Below, one piece after another: positions 52,232 to 61,455 of a stretch of DNA of 64,000 nucleotides. This stretch comes from CAMTVQ01 sp947085255 (GTDB lineage: Bacteria; Bacteroidota; Bacteroidia; Sphingobacteriales; Sphingobacteriaceae). The stretch is from assembly GCA_947085255.1 (NCBI GenBank), contig CAMTVQ010000005.1, forward strand, positions 124,001 through 188,000. The letters run 5' to 3'. Both the position numbers and the translations under genes were made by a program. Numbering within the stretch: the first letter of the stretch is position 1; the number at the start of each line of letters is the position of its first letter. The notes beneath the pieces were generated by a model, which worked only from the letters and a program-made list of their open reading frames with translations, was not told the origin of the DNA and did not search any database.

Positions 52232-52618
52232 ATGAATCAACTACACAATATACATTCACTAAAAGAAAAGCGACGGGAGCTGCGCAATAATCTCACTCCT
52301 GCCGAAGCTACACTTTGGAAGTGTTTGCAAAATAAGCAGCTGGATGGTAGAAAGTTTAGGCGTCAGCATAGTGTAGGTAATTACATTTTAGATTTTTACT
52401 GTCCATCTGAAAAGCTTTGTATAGAACTGGATGGGGCAGAACACTTTACAAGTGCTGGATTTGAATACGATACTGAAAGAACTGCGTTTTTAAATGGTTG
52501 TGGAATACGAGTAATTAGGTTTGAGAACAAGCTTATTTTTCAGAGTTTGGAGATGGTATTAGAGGAGATTAAATCGTGTTTTACCACCCCTGCCCCTCCT
52601 TATCAAGGAGGGGAATAA
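52232..52618 (+). CDS. DUF559 endonuclease-domain protein
   Basis: 128 residues. DUF559 is a Vsr-like, PD-(D/E)XK-related family: RRELRNNLTPAEATLWKCLQNKQL, FRRQHSVGNYILDFYCPSEKLCIELDGAEH (active-site Asp, Glu) and GIRVIRFEN are standard. The last 13 or so residues come from the right inverted repeat. ATG 52232 rather than GTG 52223, which lies in the left repeat. Family members are frequently present in many copies in Bacteroidota genomes; this one is flanked by similar inverted repeats, so it may be part of a mobile element. No transposase is seen. Confidence 0.85.
   Translation: MNQLHNIHSLKEKRRELRNNLTPAEATLWKCLQNKQLDGRKFRRQHSVGNYILDFYCPSEKLCIELDGAEHFTSAGFEYDTERTAFLNGCGIRVIRFENKLIFQSLEMVLEEIKSCFTTPAPPYQGGE
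52583..52616. repeat. Right terminal inverted repeat of the DUF559 element
   Basis: ACCACCCCTGCCCCTCCTTATCAAGGAGGGGAAT: hairpin CCCCTCCTT / AAGGAGGGG with 3-base loop, preceded by ACCACCCC. Reverse complement of the left repeat with a few mismatches; it encodes the last residues of the DUF559 protein. Confidence 0.7.
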
Positions 52619-52663
52619 TTCCTGCAAGTTGCAAAGTACAACCCTGTGGGGTAATTTTAAAGT

Positions 52664-53686
52664 CTATTTAACAGCAGTATAATTGCTGTGTACCACCTTT
52701 TCGAGTACCATAGCTACCGTAATAAATTGAATACAGCTACATTGGCTTGCCGTACACCTAAAACAATCAGATTGACTACTTAGCGCCACCGCATGTTTGC
52801 CAATTGGTCCCCATCTGCCAATATGCATTGGTCGAATAGCTGGGTATAAACCAATAGCCTGTATACCCAGTGTCGCAGCAATGTGTAATGGACCAGTACT
52901 GCAAGCAATCAATGTATCTGCTTTGGCTATGAGCGCAATAAGTTCGCTTAATGACAATTTACCACATAAATTGTGTACTTGTGGAGGCAGGGCAAGTAAC
53001 CAGCGGTGCATGGTGCGTTCATCTGCTTGTGTACCCGTAATAATCACTTCATATTTCTTAACTAATAGGGCATCTATTAATTGCTGATATTTATCTAAAG
53101 GCCACTCGCGTGCGCTACCACTTGATTTTGGGTGAATGATGACATATTTTTTAGCAGGGTTGAACAGTGCAGTATGTGCTGGCGATAATGTAGTAACAGA
53201 TTTAAACCCATAGTATTGAGATAGCTTAGCTAATGGTACAATAGCTGCACCAACCAGTTGTTTTGCAAGAGCAATATTAAGTTGCGCCTCGTGTAAGTCT
53301 GAATTTTTGCGGCTCAGTTTCACCAGTGTGTTGCAATACAGCCAATGAAACCAACGATTACGTGTGCCTATTCTTTTAGCTATACCCGCTTCTTTACACA
53401 ATTTAGCGATAGACCTATTGGGCAATGTATGTACTACGGCATCTATTTTTTTGCTTTTTAGTATGGCAATTTGTTCGGTAAGCGAAAAGCTAAGCAGCTG
53501 AGCGCTATCCATCACCTCATCAATATGGGCACAGCAATGTACTATAGGCATGGTATAGCTCTTGCACAAAAAAATGATTTTGCAACCAGGTATTTTTTCT
53601 TTTAGGTACCCGCATAAAGGTAGTGTAAGTAGCACATCGCCAATGGCATCGGTACGGCTAATAAGTATGGTTTTAACTTGTTGCAT
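52664..53686 (-). CDS. Glycosyltransferase family 9 (heptosyltransferase-like)
   Basis: 340 residues, GT-B fold. N-terminal ILISRTDAIGDVLLTLPLCGYLKEKIPGCKIIFL, the nucleotide-sugar-binding VIIHPKSSGSAREWPLDKYQQLI and the end TLIACSTGPLHIAATLGIQAIGLYP fit the LPS heptosyltransferase family (GT9), which adds heptose or a related sugar to lipid A-core. The donor cannot be identified. Its start overlaps the GT2 gene end by 14 bases, so both are expressed together. Confidence 0.9.
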   Translation of the reverse strand: MQQVKTILISRTDAIGDVLLTLPLCGYLKEKIPGCKIIFLCKSYTMPIVHCCAHIDEVMDSAQLLSFSLTEQIAILKSKKIDAVVHTLPNRSIAKLCKEAGIAKRIGTRNRWFHWLYCNTLVKLSRKNSDLHEAQLNIALAKQLVGAAIVPLAKLSQYYGFKSVTTLSPAHTALFNPAKKYVIIHPKSSGSAREWPLDKYQQLIDALLVKKYEVIITGTQADERTMHRWLLALPPQVHNLCGKLSLSELIALIAKADTLIACSTGPLHIAATLGIQAIGLYPAIRPMHIGRWGPIGKHAVALSSQSDCFRCTASQCSCIQFITVAMVLEKVVHSNYTAVK

Positions 53687-54443
53687 TGCGTTGTTTTAGG
53701 TACAGTTTGGCGTACTTGATAAATGAAGCGTATGCCGAAATTACAGCAATACACCATCCAGCAAATCCATCTAAAAAGCCAAGCTGAAAAATGTATCCTT
53801 TTACAAACCTATACAGTAGTTTGTATACCAGCATAAAGGGATTGGCTTTTATGCCTTGAGCAAAGGCTTGTTCGCAGGCTATAGTGGTAAAATAATCTAC
53901 CTGTTGTAAGTGTTGACTTATAGAATTGTATGAGTAATGCAGTAGGTCGCCTTTTAAATACTGTTGCGTGCTTCCCGCAATTAGTGTGTATTGGTCGTGA
54001 GGATTAACGCCTGTCCAGCATCCTTTTCGGCTGTCCCACAAACGTAATTTTTTATCGGGATACCAGCCACCGTGTTTTATCCAAGAACCACAATAATTGG
54101 TAAGTCGATTAAAGTAATAACCATCGGCTTCCCAATGCTGTTTAATGTATTGTATCGATTGAGTAAGTGTCTCAGAAAGTTCCTCATCTGCATCCAGAGA
54201 TAGTATATGCGGGTAAGTAGCCTGTGTAATAGCGTAATTCTTTTGTTGTATATGTCCTTCAAAAGCGTGTTGTATAAATTTTACGCCTTTTTCCTTACAT
54301 ATTTCTTCTGTTCTATCAGTTGAAAAAGAATCAACTACCACAATTTCATCGGCAATGGTTTGCACAGAGGCTATACAACGAGCAATATTTTTTTCCTCGT
54401 TATGGGTAATAATTACAACAGAAATGTTTACCGATGTGGCCAT
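53673..54443 (-). CDS. Glycosyltransferase family 2, LPS core (WaaE/KdtX-like)
   Basis: 256 residues. GT-A fold: SVVIITHNEEKNIARCIASV at the start, the DxD region ILSLDADEELSE (about 89-100), and FNRLTNYCGSWIKHGGWYPD with LRLWDSRKGCWTG, typical of the WaaE group that adds glucose to LPS inner core. A C-terminal hydrophobic segment (about 215-240) may attach it to the membrane. It overlaps the GT9 gene and is divergent from the meaB gene with 74 bases between. Confidence 0.9.
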   Translation of the reverse strand: MATSVNISVVIITHNEEKNIARCIASVQTIADEIVVVDSFSTDRTEEICKEKGVKFIQHAFEGHIQQKNYAITQATYPHILSLDADEELSETLTQSIQYIKQHWEADGYYFNRLTNYCGSWIKHGGWYPDKKLRLWDSRKGCWTGVNPHDQYTLIAGSTQQYLKGDLLHYSYNSISQHLQQVDYFTTIACEQAFAQGIKANPFMLVYKLLYRFVKGYIFQLGFLDGFAGWCIAVISAYASFIKYAKLYLKQRNATS

Positions 54444-54517
54444 ACTTAAAAAACAAACTGCTCGAAAATTGTGCAGTAATTAGCTATTTTAGTGCGCTAA
54501 AATACTATTCCTTTTTA

Positions 54518-55429
54518 ATGAATGCCACACAAATAACCCTACTCAAAAAATTACACGAAGGTGACTTTAGTGCATTGGCAAGGTGTATTTCGTTGGTAGA
54601 GAATGATGTGGAAGGCTATGAGGAGCTCATGCAGTTGCTTCAAATTAATAAACAAATCCCTGTTATTGGAATAACTGGTCCGCCAGGTGCAGGTAAAAGC
54701 ACGTTGGTAAACGCGCTGATTACTGAGTGGAGCCAAAAGAGGTTAAAAGTAGGCGTAATAGCTATTGATCCTACTTCGCCTTTTAATTTCGGGTCACTTT
54801 TGGGTGATCGTATCCGTATGGCGGAGCATTTTAATAATCCCAATGTATTTATTCGTTCGTTAGCTACCAGAGGTTCGTTAGGAGGGGTGTCGGCAAAAAC
54901 ACTAGAGATAACAGATTTGATGCGTGCCTCGGGCTTCGATAAAATTATTGTAGAAACGGTAGGTGTGGGGCAATCAGAAGTAGAGATTGTGGGAATGGCA
55001 GATACCACAGTTGTCGTATTGGTGCCCGAAGCTGGAGATGAAATACAAGGCATAAAATCGGGATTGATGGAAATTGCCCATATTTTTGTGGTGAACAAAG
55101 CCGATAGAGAAGGGGCAGCTTTATTTGCCAATAACTTACATAAACTGCTGCACGAACGCAGTCCATCGGATTGGCAGATACCTGTAGTGCAAACGGTAGC
55201 ATCGCAATTGCAAGGTGTGCCGGAACTAATAGCGGCCATCGAAAAGCATGCTAATTATGCTATTAATGAAAAAAGCAGTTTGTTTTTGCTTGCCAGTAAG
55301 GCATATAAACTGATTCAGCATCAAAAAATGAAGGGCATTAATCAGCAAGAATTACAAGAAAAAATTAAGGCGGCAATGAGCAAAGCAGATTTTAATCTGT
55401 ATGCTTTTGTAAACCAATACATGGCTTAA
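54518..55429 (+). CDS. meaB: Methylmalonyl-CoA mutase-associated GTPase MeaB
   Basis: 303 residues. G3E P-loop GTPase: ITGPPGAGKSTLVNALI (Walker A, about 47-63), IDPTSPFNFGSLLGDRIRM, VETVGVGQSEVEIV (switch II) and FVVNKADREG (NKxD). MeaB loads and protects adenosylcobalamin in methylmalonyl-CoA mutase. The mutase genes are not in the window. The frame is open from 54434, but that first part is unrelated and overlaps the GT2 start; ATG 54518 is the family start. Its stop overlaps the CarboxypepD_reg gene by 4 bases. Confidence 0.92.
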   Translation: MNATQITLLKKLHEGDFSALARCISLVENDVEGYEELMQLLQINKQIPVIGITGPPGAGKSTLVNALITEWSQKRLKVGVIAIDPTSPFNFGSLLGDRIRMAEHFNNPNVFIRSLATRGSLGGVSAKTLEITDLMRASGFDKIIVETVGVGQSEVEIVGMADTTVVVLVPEAGDEIQGIKSGLMEIAHIFVVNKADREGAALFANNLHKLLHERSPSDWQIPVVQTVASQLQGVPELIAAIEKHANYAINEKSSLFLLASKAYKLIQHQKMKGINQQELQEKIKAAMSKADFNLYAFVNQYMA

Positions 55430-56715
55430 TTGAGTGCCATACGCGCTAAAAATAAGCGTTCTTTTGCGCCCTTTTGCTTCCCTACAAAGTAAATATAGCT
55501 TTCTTTAACCTTTACTTTTTCAGGAAATAAAGCAGGTATTTTTTGACGATAAACAACGGCTCCAGTTGCTAAATTCACCTCTTTTAATTCGGCAGCAGCA
55601 TTGTTGTTAAAAAGCGCATACACGTTTTTTTGTTCCTCGTTTATTACCAAGGCTCTTTTCCATGTTTTTAGCAATTGATAGTTTATAGGTGTTGTTTTAA
55701 GTACAGTGCCATTGGAGGTATAGGAAGTAATTGAACCAGCGGTATGATTAAAAATCCAGATGCTATCGCGTATCTTAAACAAAGGGTTGTATAAATCTTT
55801 GTAAAGCATTTTTTCAGTCAACAATTCATCTCCTTCTTGTAGTTCACTAAAAGAATATGCGCCCGATTGCTTGCGTTCCCTCAAAAACCGTTTTTCAGGT
55901 TTACCAATTTTAGCAGTGTATAAACCAGAGATAATGGTAATATTTTGTTGCTCTTTTTTAGGATTGGTTTTGCTAATGGCGTAATAGCGAATGGCATATT
56001 TAGGAGTCCCTATTTGTATAAACGGGTTATTTTCGTTGCGCTCCTCGTAATAATTGTAGGCAGAATCAGCGGCTGCACACGGCAGCGTAATTGCTTCAAA
56101 TTGTTGTAAATGTATAGCAGGACTAAGAGCTAATTTTTCAGTACTAACAGTTAATTTATAGCTGCTGGCAACACCTACCACATACTGCGAAGCGTTACAA
56201 TCTTTGTATAGTCCCAAAGCCGTTTCGGGCATATCTAGCGAATCTATAACGGTTCTTTTCTCTCCCAATAATAATAAACGATAGCCAATAATGGCATCCC
56301 AGTAGGTGAGAAGTACCAACCGTTGGTTAATCCATAAATAATCAATTACGTCCCAATTCGCATTTTTAGCTACAATATCTATTGCATAGGGATTTATATC
56401 AACGGTGCCAAGCGTTTTGCTTTGCGAGATGAGCTTTATTTTAAAGTAGGTGCTGTTTTTATCGGTTTTAATAAAAACTTGTTCGTATCCAATTAAGGAA
56501 ATGCGTAAAGTCGTTTTCTCTGTGGGTACGTTAATGCTAAAGTTTCCTTTTTCATCTGTACGGGTAGCTTTTGTAGTGCCATTAATACCTACTATTGCTC
56601 CATAAAGAGGCTCATTAGATTTATCATACACTATGCCCGTAATGGTTTGTTGGGCGTATAGTTGTACGGTAAAAAAAATACAAGTGAATAGAGTACCGAA
56701 AAAAAAAGTTCGCAT
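55426..56715 (-). CDS. Exported protein with CarboxypepD_reg-like N-terminal domain
   Basis: 429 residues. Signal peptide (about 1-21), a carboxypeptidase-regulatory-like beta domain (about 24-95; ITGIVYDKSNEPLYGAIVGINGTT, then TLRISLIGYEQVFI), as in the N-termini of TonB-linked proteins, and then a large region (about 110-429) with beta-propeller-like repeats, for example YALFNNNAAAELKEVNLATGAVVYRQKI. No family for that part. The gene is 5 bases after the aminotransferase gene. Confidence 0.72.
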   Translation of the reverse strand: MRTFFFGTLFTCIFFTVQLYAQQTITGIVYDKSNEPLYGAIVGINGTTKATRTDEKGNFSINVPTEKTTLRISLIGYEQVFIKTDKNSTYFKIKLISQSKTLGTVDINPYAIDIVAKNANWDVIDYLWINQRLVLLTYWDAIIGYRLLLLGEKRTVIDSLDMPETALGLYKDCNASQYVVGVASSYKLTVSTEKLALSPAIHLQQFEAITLPCAAADSAYNYYEERNENNPFIQIGTPKYAIRYYAISKTNPKKEQQNITIISGLYTAKIGKPEKRFLRERKQSGAYSFSELQEGDELLTEKMLYKDLYNPLFKIRDSIWIFNHTAGSITSYTSNGTVLKTTPINYQLLKTWKRALVINEEQKNVYALFNNNAAAELKEVNLATGAVVYRQKIPALFPEKVKVKESYIYFVGKQKGAKERLFLARMALN

Positions 56716-56720
56716 TGTTC

Positions 56721-57977
56721 TTATTGCAGCAATTGTAGTGCCGCTTTAAATCGTGGCAGTGCCGCTTCTATATCTACTAAGGAGCAACCACCAACTGATA
56801 AGCGAAACCAATTCATGTTTTCGGAAGCGCCAAATGCCGAAAAGGGCACCATTGCTACACCTGCTTGTGCAATAAAATAGGAGTTGATGTCTTTGCTGGT
56901 AATAAGAATAGTACCATCAGGCGTTTTTTTGCCCGCCATATTTATTTTTACGGTAAGATAAATAGCCCCCATTGGCGCAATGGCATCTACATCAAAGCCC
57001 TCTTGCTGTAGTTGTTTAAACCCAGTATATAACGCATTTAAACTTCGCTGGATTTTTTGGGTAAATGATTGCATAAAAACATCAACAGCAGCAGTATCTT
57101 GCAAAAAATGAGCGGTAGCTACTTGCTCGGCTTTTGGTGCCCATGCGCCTATGTGCCCTAAAATAGATTTCATTTTACCGATAAGCTTTTCGGGTCCGTA
57201 TGCAAAACCAACGCGTACGCCAGTAGCAGCAAAGCTTTTAGAAATGCCGTCTATGTAAATCACATAATCGCGCAATTCGGGACGCAGGCTTACGGGGTCA
57301 AAATGCTGTGTATCGCCAAACAAGAGCATCCAATAAATATGATCGTATAGTACATACAATGGTTTTTCATGGTCTCCGCGCAGTTTGTTTTCAGCAATCA
57401 CTAAGTCACATATCTCCAACAAATCTTTTTTACCAAAAACAGTGCCTGTAGGGTTTAGTGGAGAGCATAAAGCTAATAAAGAAGCTCCTTTCAGATGCGG
57501 CGCAATGCTGGCAGCAGTGGGCATAAAATTATTTTCGGGTGTGGTATCAATCACTACTCCCTGTGCGCCTGCCAAATGGCAGTAGTGGTTGTTGTTCCAC
57601 GATGGGCTTGGAAATACCACCTTGTCACCAGCATCAAGAAGCGTCAAAAATGTAGCGTAAATCAACGGACGAGAGCCACCTGCTACTAAAATTTCGTTGG
57701 GTTGGTACATAAGTCCCAAACGATTTTTTACAAATTCTGCAGCTGCTGTGCGCAGTTCGGCAATGCCGTCTGCAGGGGGGTAGTTGGTATGCCCAGCAGT
57801 ATAAGCTTGGGTAATACCGCTTGCTAATTTTTCGGGAATGGGGTACTCCGCCGTGTTAAAATCACCAATGGTGAGGTTGCATATTTTTTCACCCTTGCGA
57901 ATCATCTCGTTTACTTCGCCACCTATTTTTATAATTTCTGAGCCAATTAGATTTTTGGCCATTACGGATACGCCCAT
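56721..57977 (-). CDS. Pyridoxal-phosphate aminotransferase, aspartate-aminotransferase type
   Basis: 418 residues from ATG 57977. Fold type I, class I/II: TNYPPADGIAELRTAAAEFV, AGGSRPLIYATFLTLLDAGDKVVFPSPSWNNN, LCSPLNPTGTVF, and the Lys that binds PLP in YIDGISKSFAATGVRVGFAYG. The C-terminus has GENMNWFRLSVG-like MNWFRLSVGG. Amino donor uncertain; aspartate or a similar acid is usual. The ATG at 57977 lies 20 bases after an exact -7 box; the longer start at 58034 would be upstream of it. Confidence 0.9.
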   Translation of the reverse strand: MGVSVMAKNLIGSEIIKIGGEVNEMIRKGEKICNLTIGDFNTAEYPIPEKLASGITQAYTAGHTNYPPADGIAELRTAAAEFVKNRLGLMYQPNEILVAGGSRPLIYATFLTLLDAGDKVVFPSPSWNNNHYCHLAGAQGVVIDTTPENNFMPTAASIAPHLKGASLLALCSPLNPTGTVFGKKDLLEICDLVIAENKLRGDHEKPLYVLYDHIYWMLLFGDTQHFDPVSLRPELRDYVIYIDGISKSFAATGVRVGFAYGPEKLIGKMKSILGHIGAWAPKAEQVATAHFLQDTAAVDVFMQSFTQKIQRSLNALYTGFKQLQQEGFDVDAIAPMGAIYLTVKINMAGKKTPDGTILITSKDINSYFIAQAGVAMVPFSAFGASENMNWFRLSVGGCSLVDIEAALPRFKAALQLLQ

Positions 57978-57997
57978 GCTGTACAATGAATGAAAAC

Positions 57998-58005
57998 CAA
58001 ACTTA
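57998..58005 (-). promoter_or_regulatory. -7 box for the aminotransferase operon
   Basis: TAAGTTTG on the minus strand, exact TAnnTTTG. A TTTTTTG lies 11 bases upstream, as at the dusB promoter. In the 301-base gap between 57978 and 58278 this is the only clear signal; the rest is leader to the collagen-like gene with no recognised promoter and no gene. Confidence 0.45.
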
Positions 58006-58278
58006 CTTAATTTAGGCAAAAAATGACAATGCATTTGGCTGTATTATATAAGTTGCTAGTTTTTCAAATACAGCGCCTAAAAAGATAAATTGTACGTACG
58101 CAAAACGCCACTTGGTCGGGTAAATAATAGGCAGGTCTGTCTTTCTTTAACTTAAAAGAAACTTATGAATCGATTATTTGTATAAATCAATTAAAATAAA
58201 CCAGCATAAAAAACAATAATGTTTTATATCTTGTATATTATTTATTGTAAAGTTTTCGTACAGATCTACCTTACTTAA

Positions 58279-61200
58279 ATGAAAAAATTAGCCTCTTTGG
58301 TTTTGCTTTTTGCCACACTAATGATGTGTGGTGTAGAACTGTTTGCGCAAACTGTGCCCAACAAAATAAATTATCAGGCAATTGTGCGTAATGCCGATTT
58401 TTCTGTATTAAGTCTTAAGAAAATAAAAGTAACGGTTGCTATCTATAACCCACAATTTCAAAACTTAGAGGCTGATTACCAAGAAACCCACGAAATTTTT
58501 ACTAATAGTTATGGCTTAGTAAATTTAGTAATTGGTTCAGGCAAGCCTACTGGAGCACCAAGATTTCAGGATTTAACCTTTGATAAAATACAATATTATA
58601 TTGCTGTAACCTATCAAATAGGAAGTGGGGAGCCGATTATTTTAAGTTCAGGGCCACTAAATTCAGTGCCCTATGCACTTTTTGCACAACAAGCATTTAT
58701 TACTGATTCTTTACGCAATGTAGATCTCAACATATTTAAAAACCCCAAAGTATCAACTGGTAGTACGGGTGGTATAGGCTTTACTGGTCGCACTGGCGCA
58801 ACAGGTATAATTGGTATAACAGGTGCAACTGGCAAAACAGGTGATTTAGGTGCAACAGGTGCTACTTCTACAACGGGAACTACTGGCGCTACTGCAATTA
58901 CAGGTGCAACAGGAGCTACTGCTCTTATAGGTATTACGGGTAGTACTGGTGTAACAGCTAGTAGTGGCAGTACAGGTCAAACCGGTATGTCAGGTATAAC
59001 TGGCTTTACAGGTATAACAGGAGCTACTGCTCGTACAGGTACTACGGGTAGTACTGGAGTTACAGCCAACAGTGGTAATACAGGGCAAAAAGGCTTTACT
59101 GGGCCGAGTGGAAGTACTGGGTTGAGTGGAGCAACAGCTGCAACAGGTTCTACTGGCGGTACAGGTATTACGGGCGGTACGGGTATTGCGGGTAGTACAG
59201 GAGCCACAGCCAATAGTGGTAATACAGGACAAACAGGTATTACTGGTAGTACAGGCTCAAGCAGCACAACAGGGTATACTGGTGTAACAGGCGATACAGG
59301 TTTTACTGGTACAACAGGAACTACAGCCAATAGTGGTAATACAGGACAAACGGGCTATACTGGCAGTACCGGAGCAACAGGTGAGACAGGAGCTACAGCA
59401 AACAGTGGCAATACCGGTCAAACAGGCTTTACGGGAGATACAGGAATTACGGGTACAACAGGTGCTACGGCTAATAGTGGCAGTACAGGACAAACAGGTG
59501 TTACTGGTAGTACAGGCTCAAGCAGCACAACAGGGTATACTGGTGCAACAGGCGAGACAGGTTTTACTGGCACAACAGGAACTACAGCCAATAGTGGAAA
59601 TACGGGACAAACGGGCTTTACTGGCGGTACCGGAGCAACAGGTGAGACAGGAACCACAGCAAATAGTGGCAATACAGGTCAAACAGGCTTTACCGGTGCT
59701 ACTGCCAATACTGGTTTAACGGGTGCTACGGCTAATAGTGGTAATACGGGTAATACTGGAATTACGGCATCTACAGGAACCACAGGTGTTACAGGAGGAA
59801 CAGCCAGCACTGGCATTGCAGGAAATACGGGTAGTACAGGAGCAGGCTATACAGCTAACACGGCATTTACGCTTACAAATGCATCATTAGGCACTCAAAC
59901 CTTCATCAATATTACCTTACCAAACGGACCAGTAGCATTTATTATTGGTAATACGGTGCGCATTGTAAGCGATATAAATTTTAATTTTTATGTAGAAGGA
60001 GTTATTACCAATATTACATTCATTGGCGCTACTCCTACATTATTTGAAGTAAATGTATTTAATGTGGTTGGAACACCATCTGTTGGAGCTGCAAAAATAA
60101 CCTTAACAGGTACCCCTGGCTTTACTGGCACAACAGGGGCTACAGCCAATAGTGGCAATACTGGACAAACGGGATATACTGGCAGTACAGGTAGCACATC
60201 TGCTACAGGCAGTACAGGAACAACAGCTACAACAGGTGCTACGGGCGGTACGGGAGGTGCAGGTATTACGGGTACAACAGGAGCTACAGCAAACAGTGGT
60301 AATACAGGTCAAACAGGCTTTACAGGCGCTACAGCCAATACTGGTTCAACGGGTGCTACTGCTAATAGTGGCAATACAGGACAAACGGGGATAACGGCAA
60401 CAACAGGGGCTACAGGAACAACAGGAGGCACAGCCAGCAGTGGAAATACAGGTCAAACGGGAAGTACAGGAGCAGGGTATGCAGCAAATACATTATTTGT
60501 AAGTTTAGTTAATGATGGCTTGGGTGCTAATACCTATGCTATTACCAGTTTACCAAACGGGCCTGTAGCATTTATTATTGGTAATACGGTGCGAATTATA
60601 AGCGATGCAAATCCTAATTTTTATGTAGAAGGAGTTATTACCAATATTATATTAGTTGGTGCTACTCCTACATCCTTTGTGGTAAATGTATTTAATGTGG
60701 TAGGAACACCAACTGCGGGTACTGCAAAAATCACGTTAACAGGCACACCGGGTAGAACAGGTTTTACAGGTGCAACAGGGGCTACAGCCAATAGTGGCAA
60801 TACAGGACAAACAGGTTCTACTGGCAGCACATCTGCTACGGGTAGTTCATCTGCAACAGGCACAACAGGAGCTACAGCCAACAGTGGGAATACGGGACAA
60901 ACAGGTTCAACTGGACATGAATACACTAGTTTTGCTTATGGAGCAGCTGGAGTTGCCAGAAATGCTAATGCGAGTTTAACCTCTGTAACGCTCAAAGCAG
61001 GTACTTTATTTATTGTAGAAGTGTATGGAGCTGGAGGAGGAGGTTCGACTTCTGGCGGCGGCGGTGGGGCATATTATAAAGGTAGCTTTAGGGTGGGTGG
61101 TTCAGACATTGTTTTGACTTATATACAAGGTATAGGCGCATTAGGTGCAGCAGGTACATCCTCTAGTGTAACACTTGGTGCTAATCTTTTGGTAACCGTA

Positions 61201-61455
61201 AGTGGTGGAACTGCTGCTGTTTTGGCAACACCAGGTGCAGGTGGTGTAGTTCCAGCAACAGCAACCCCTACAGGGGCAACTCTTATTTCGGAAGTAAGAA
61301 TGTCTGGTGTATCAGGTACAGTAGTACGTGGAGGTTACGCTGGCGGACCAATGGTAGTAAATGGAATAAGTACTAATACAAATCCATTTTTTGGTGCAGG
61401 TGGTTTTGGTACTACAGAAGCAGGGGTAGCTGGTCTTGTGCTAGTTTATTATTAG
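58279..61455 (+). CDS. Large secreted collagen-like protein with two inserted bead domains
   Basis: 1058 residues. Signal peptide (1-24), an N-terminal globular domain (about 25-155; NKINYQAIVRNADFSVLSLKK, common to surface proteins of Bacteroidota), collagen-like Gly-X-Thr/Y tract 1 (about 160-522), bead 1 (about 523-611), tract 2 (614-731), bead 2 (732-823), tract 3 (824-879), and a Gly-rich C-terminal domain (about 880-1058). The tracts are Thr-, Gly-, Ala- and Asn-rich with almost no proline. The motif ANSGNTGQTG recurs at least ten times. The beads share FIIGNTVRI and ATPTxF. No sorting domain is evident at the C-terminus, so anchoring is unclear. Probably a surface fibre. Confidence 0.88.
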   Translation: MKKLASLVLLFATLMMCGVELFAQTVPNKINYQAIVRNADFSVLSLKKIKVTVAIYNPQFQNLEADYQETHEIFTNSYGLVNLVIGSGKPTGAPRFQDLTFDKIQYYIAVTYQIGSGEPIILSSGPLNSVPYALFAQQAFITDSLRNVDLNIFKNPKVSTGSTGGIGFTGRTGATGIIGITGATGKTGDLGATGATSTTGTTGATAITGATGATALIGITGSTGVTASSGSTGQTGMSGITGFTGITGATARTGTTGSTGVTANSGNTGQKGFTGPSGSTGLSGATAATGSTGGTGITGGTGIAGSTGATANSGNTGQTGITGSTGSSSTTGYTGVTGDTGFTGTTGTTANSGNTGQTGYTGSTGATGETGATANSGNTGQTGFTGDTGITGTTGATANSGSTGQTGVTGSTGSSSTTGYTGATGETGFTGTTGTTANSGNTGQTGFTGGTGATGETGTTANSGNTGQTGFTGATANTGLTGATANSGNTGNTGITASTGTTGVTGGTASTGIAGNTGSTGAGYTANTAFTLTNASLGTQTFINITLPNGPVAFIIGNTVRIVSDINFNFYVEGVITNITFIGATPTLFEVNVFNVVGTPSVGAAKITLTGTPGFTGTTGATANSGNTGQTGYTGSTGSTSATGSTGTTATTGATGGTGGAGITGTTGATANSGNTGQTGFTGATANTGSTGATANSGNTGQTGITATTGATGTTGGTASSGNTGQTGSTGAGYAANTLFVSLVNDGLGANTYAITSLPNGPVAFIIGNTVRIISDANPNFYVEGVITNIILVGATPTSFVVNVFNVVGTPTAGTAKITLTGTPGRTGFTGATGATANSGNTGQTGSTGSTSATGSSSATGTTGATANSGNTGQTGSTGHEYTSFAYGAAGVARNANASLTSVTLKAGTLFIVEVYGAGGGGSTSGGGGGAYYKGSFRVGGSDIVLTYIQGIGALGAAGTSSSVTLGANLLVTVSGGTAAVLATPGAGGVVPATATPTGATLISEVRMSGVSGTVVRGGYAGGPMVVNGISTNTNPFFGAGGFGTTEAGVAGLVLVYY
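58757..59847 (+). repeat. Collagen-coding nine-base repeat tract with 261-base higher-order unit
   Basis: DNA follows a degenerate nine-base pattern (roughly GGNACNACN) for over 1 kb. A larger unit recurs: the segment with AGCAGCACAACAGGGTATAC starts near 59262 and again near 59523, an offset of 261 bases (87 residues). Repeats of this kind expand and contract by slippage or recombination. Confidence 0.7.

Noticed and set aside
54640..55239. 199-codon minus-strand frame under meaB
   Set aside because: Antisense to conserved GTPase motifs; no family features.
58757..59847. Repeat array that could be mistaken for CRISPR
   Set aside because: The repeats are period-9, coding and in frame, with no unique spacers and no cas genes.
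58977..60926. Val/Pro- and Cys/Ser-rich minus-strand frames and a Gln/Val-rich plus-strand frame in the collagen-like gene
   Set aside because: Off-frame reading of the nine-base repeat (for example PVxPV strings); no independent support.
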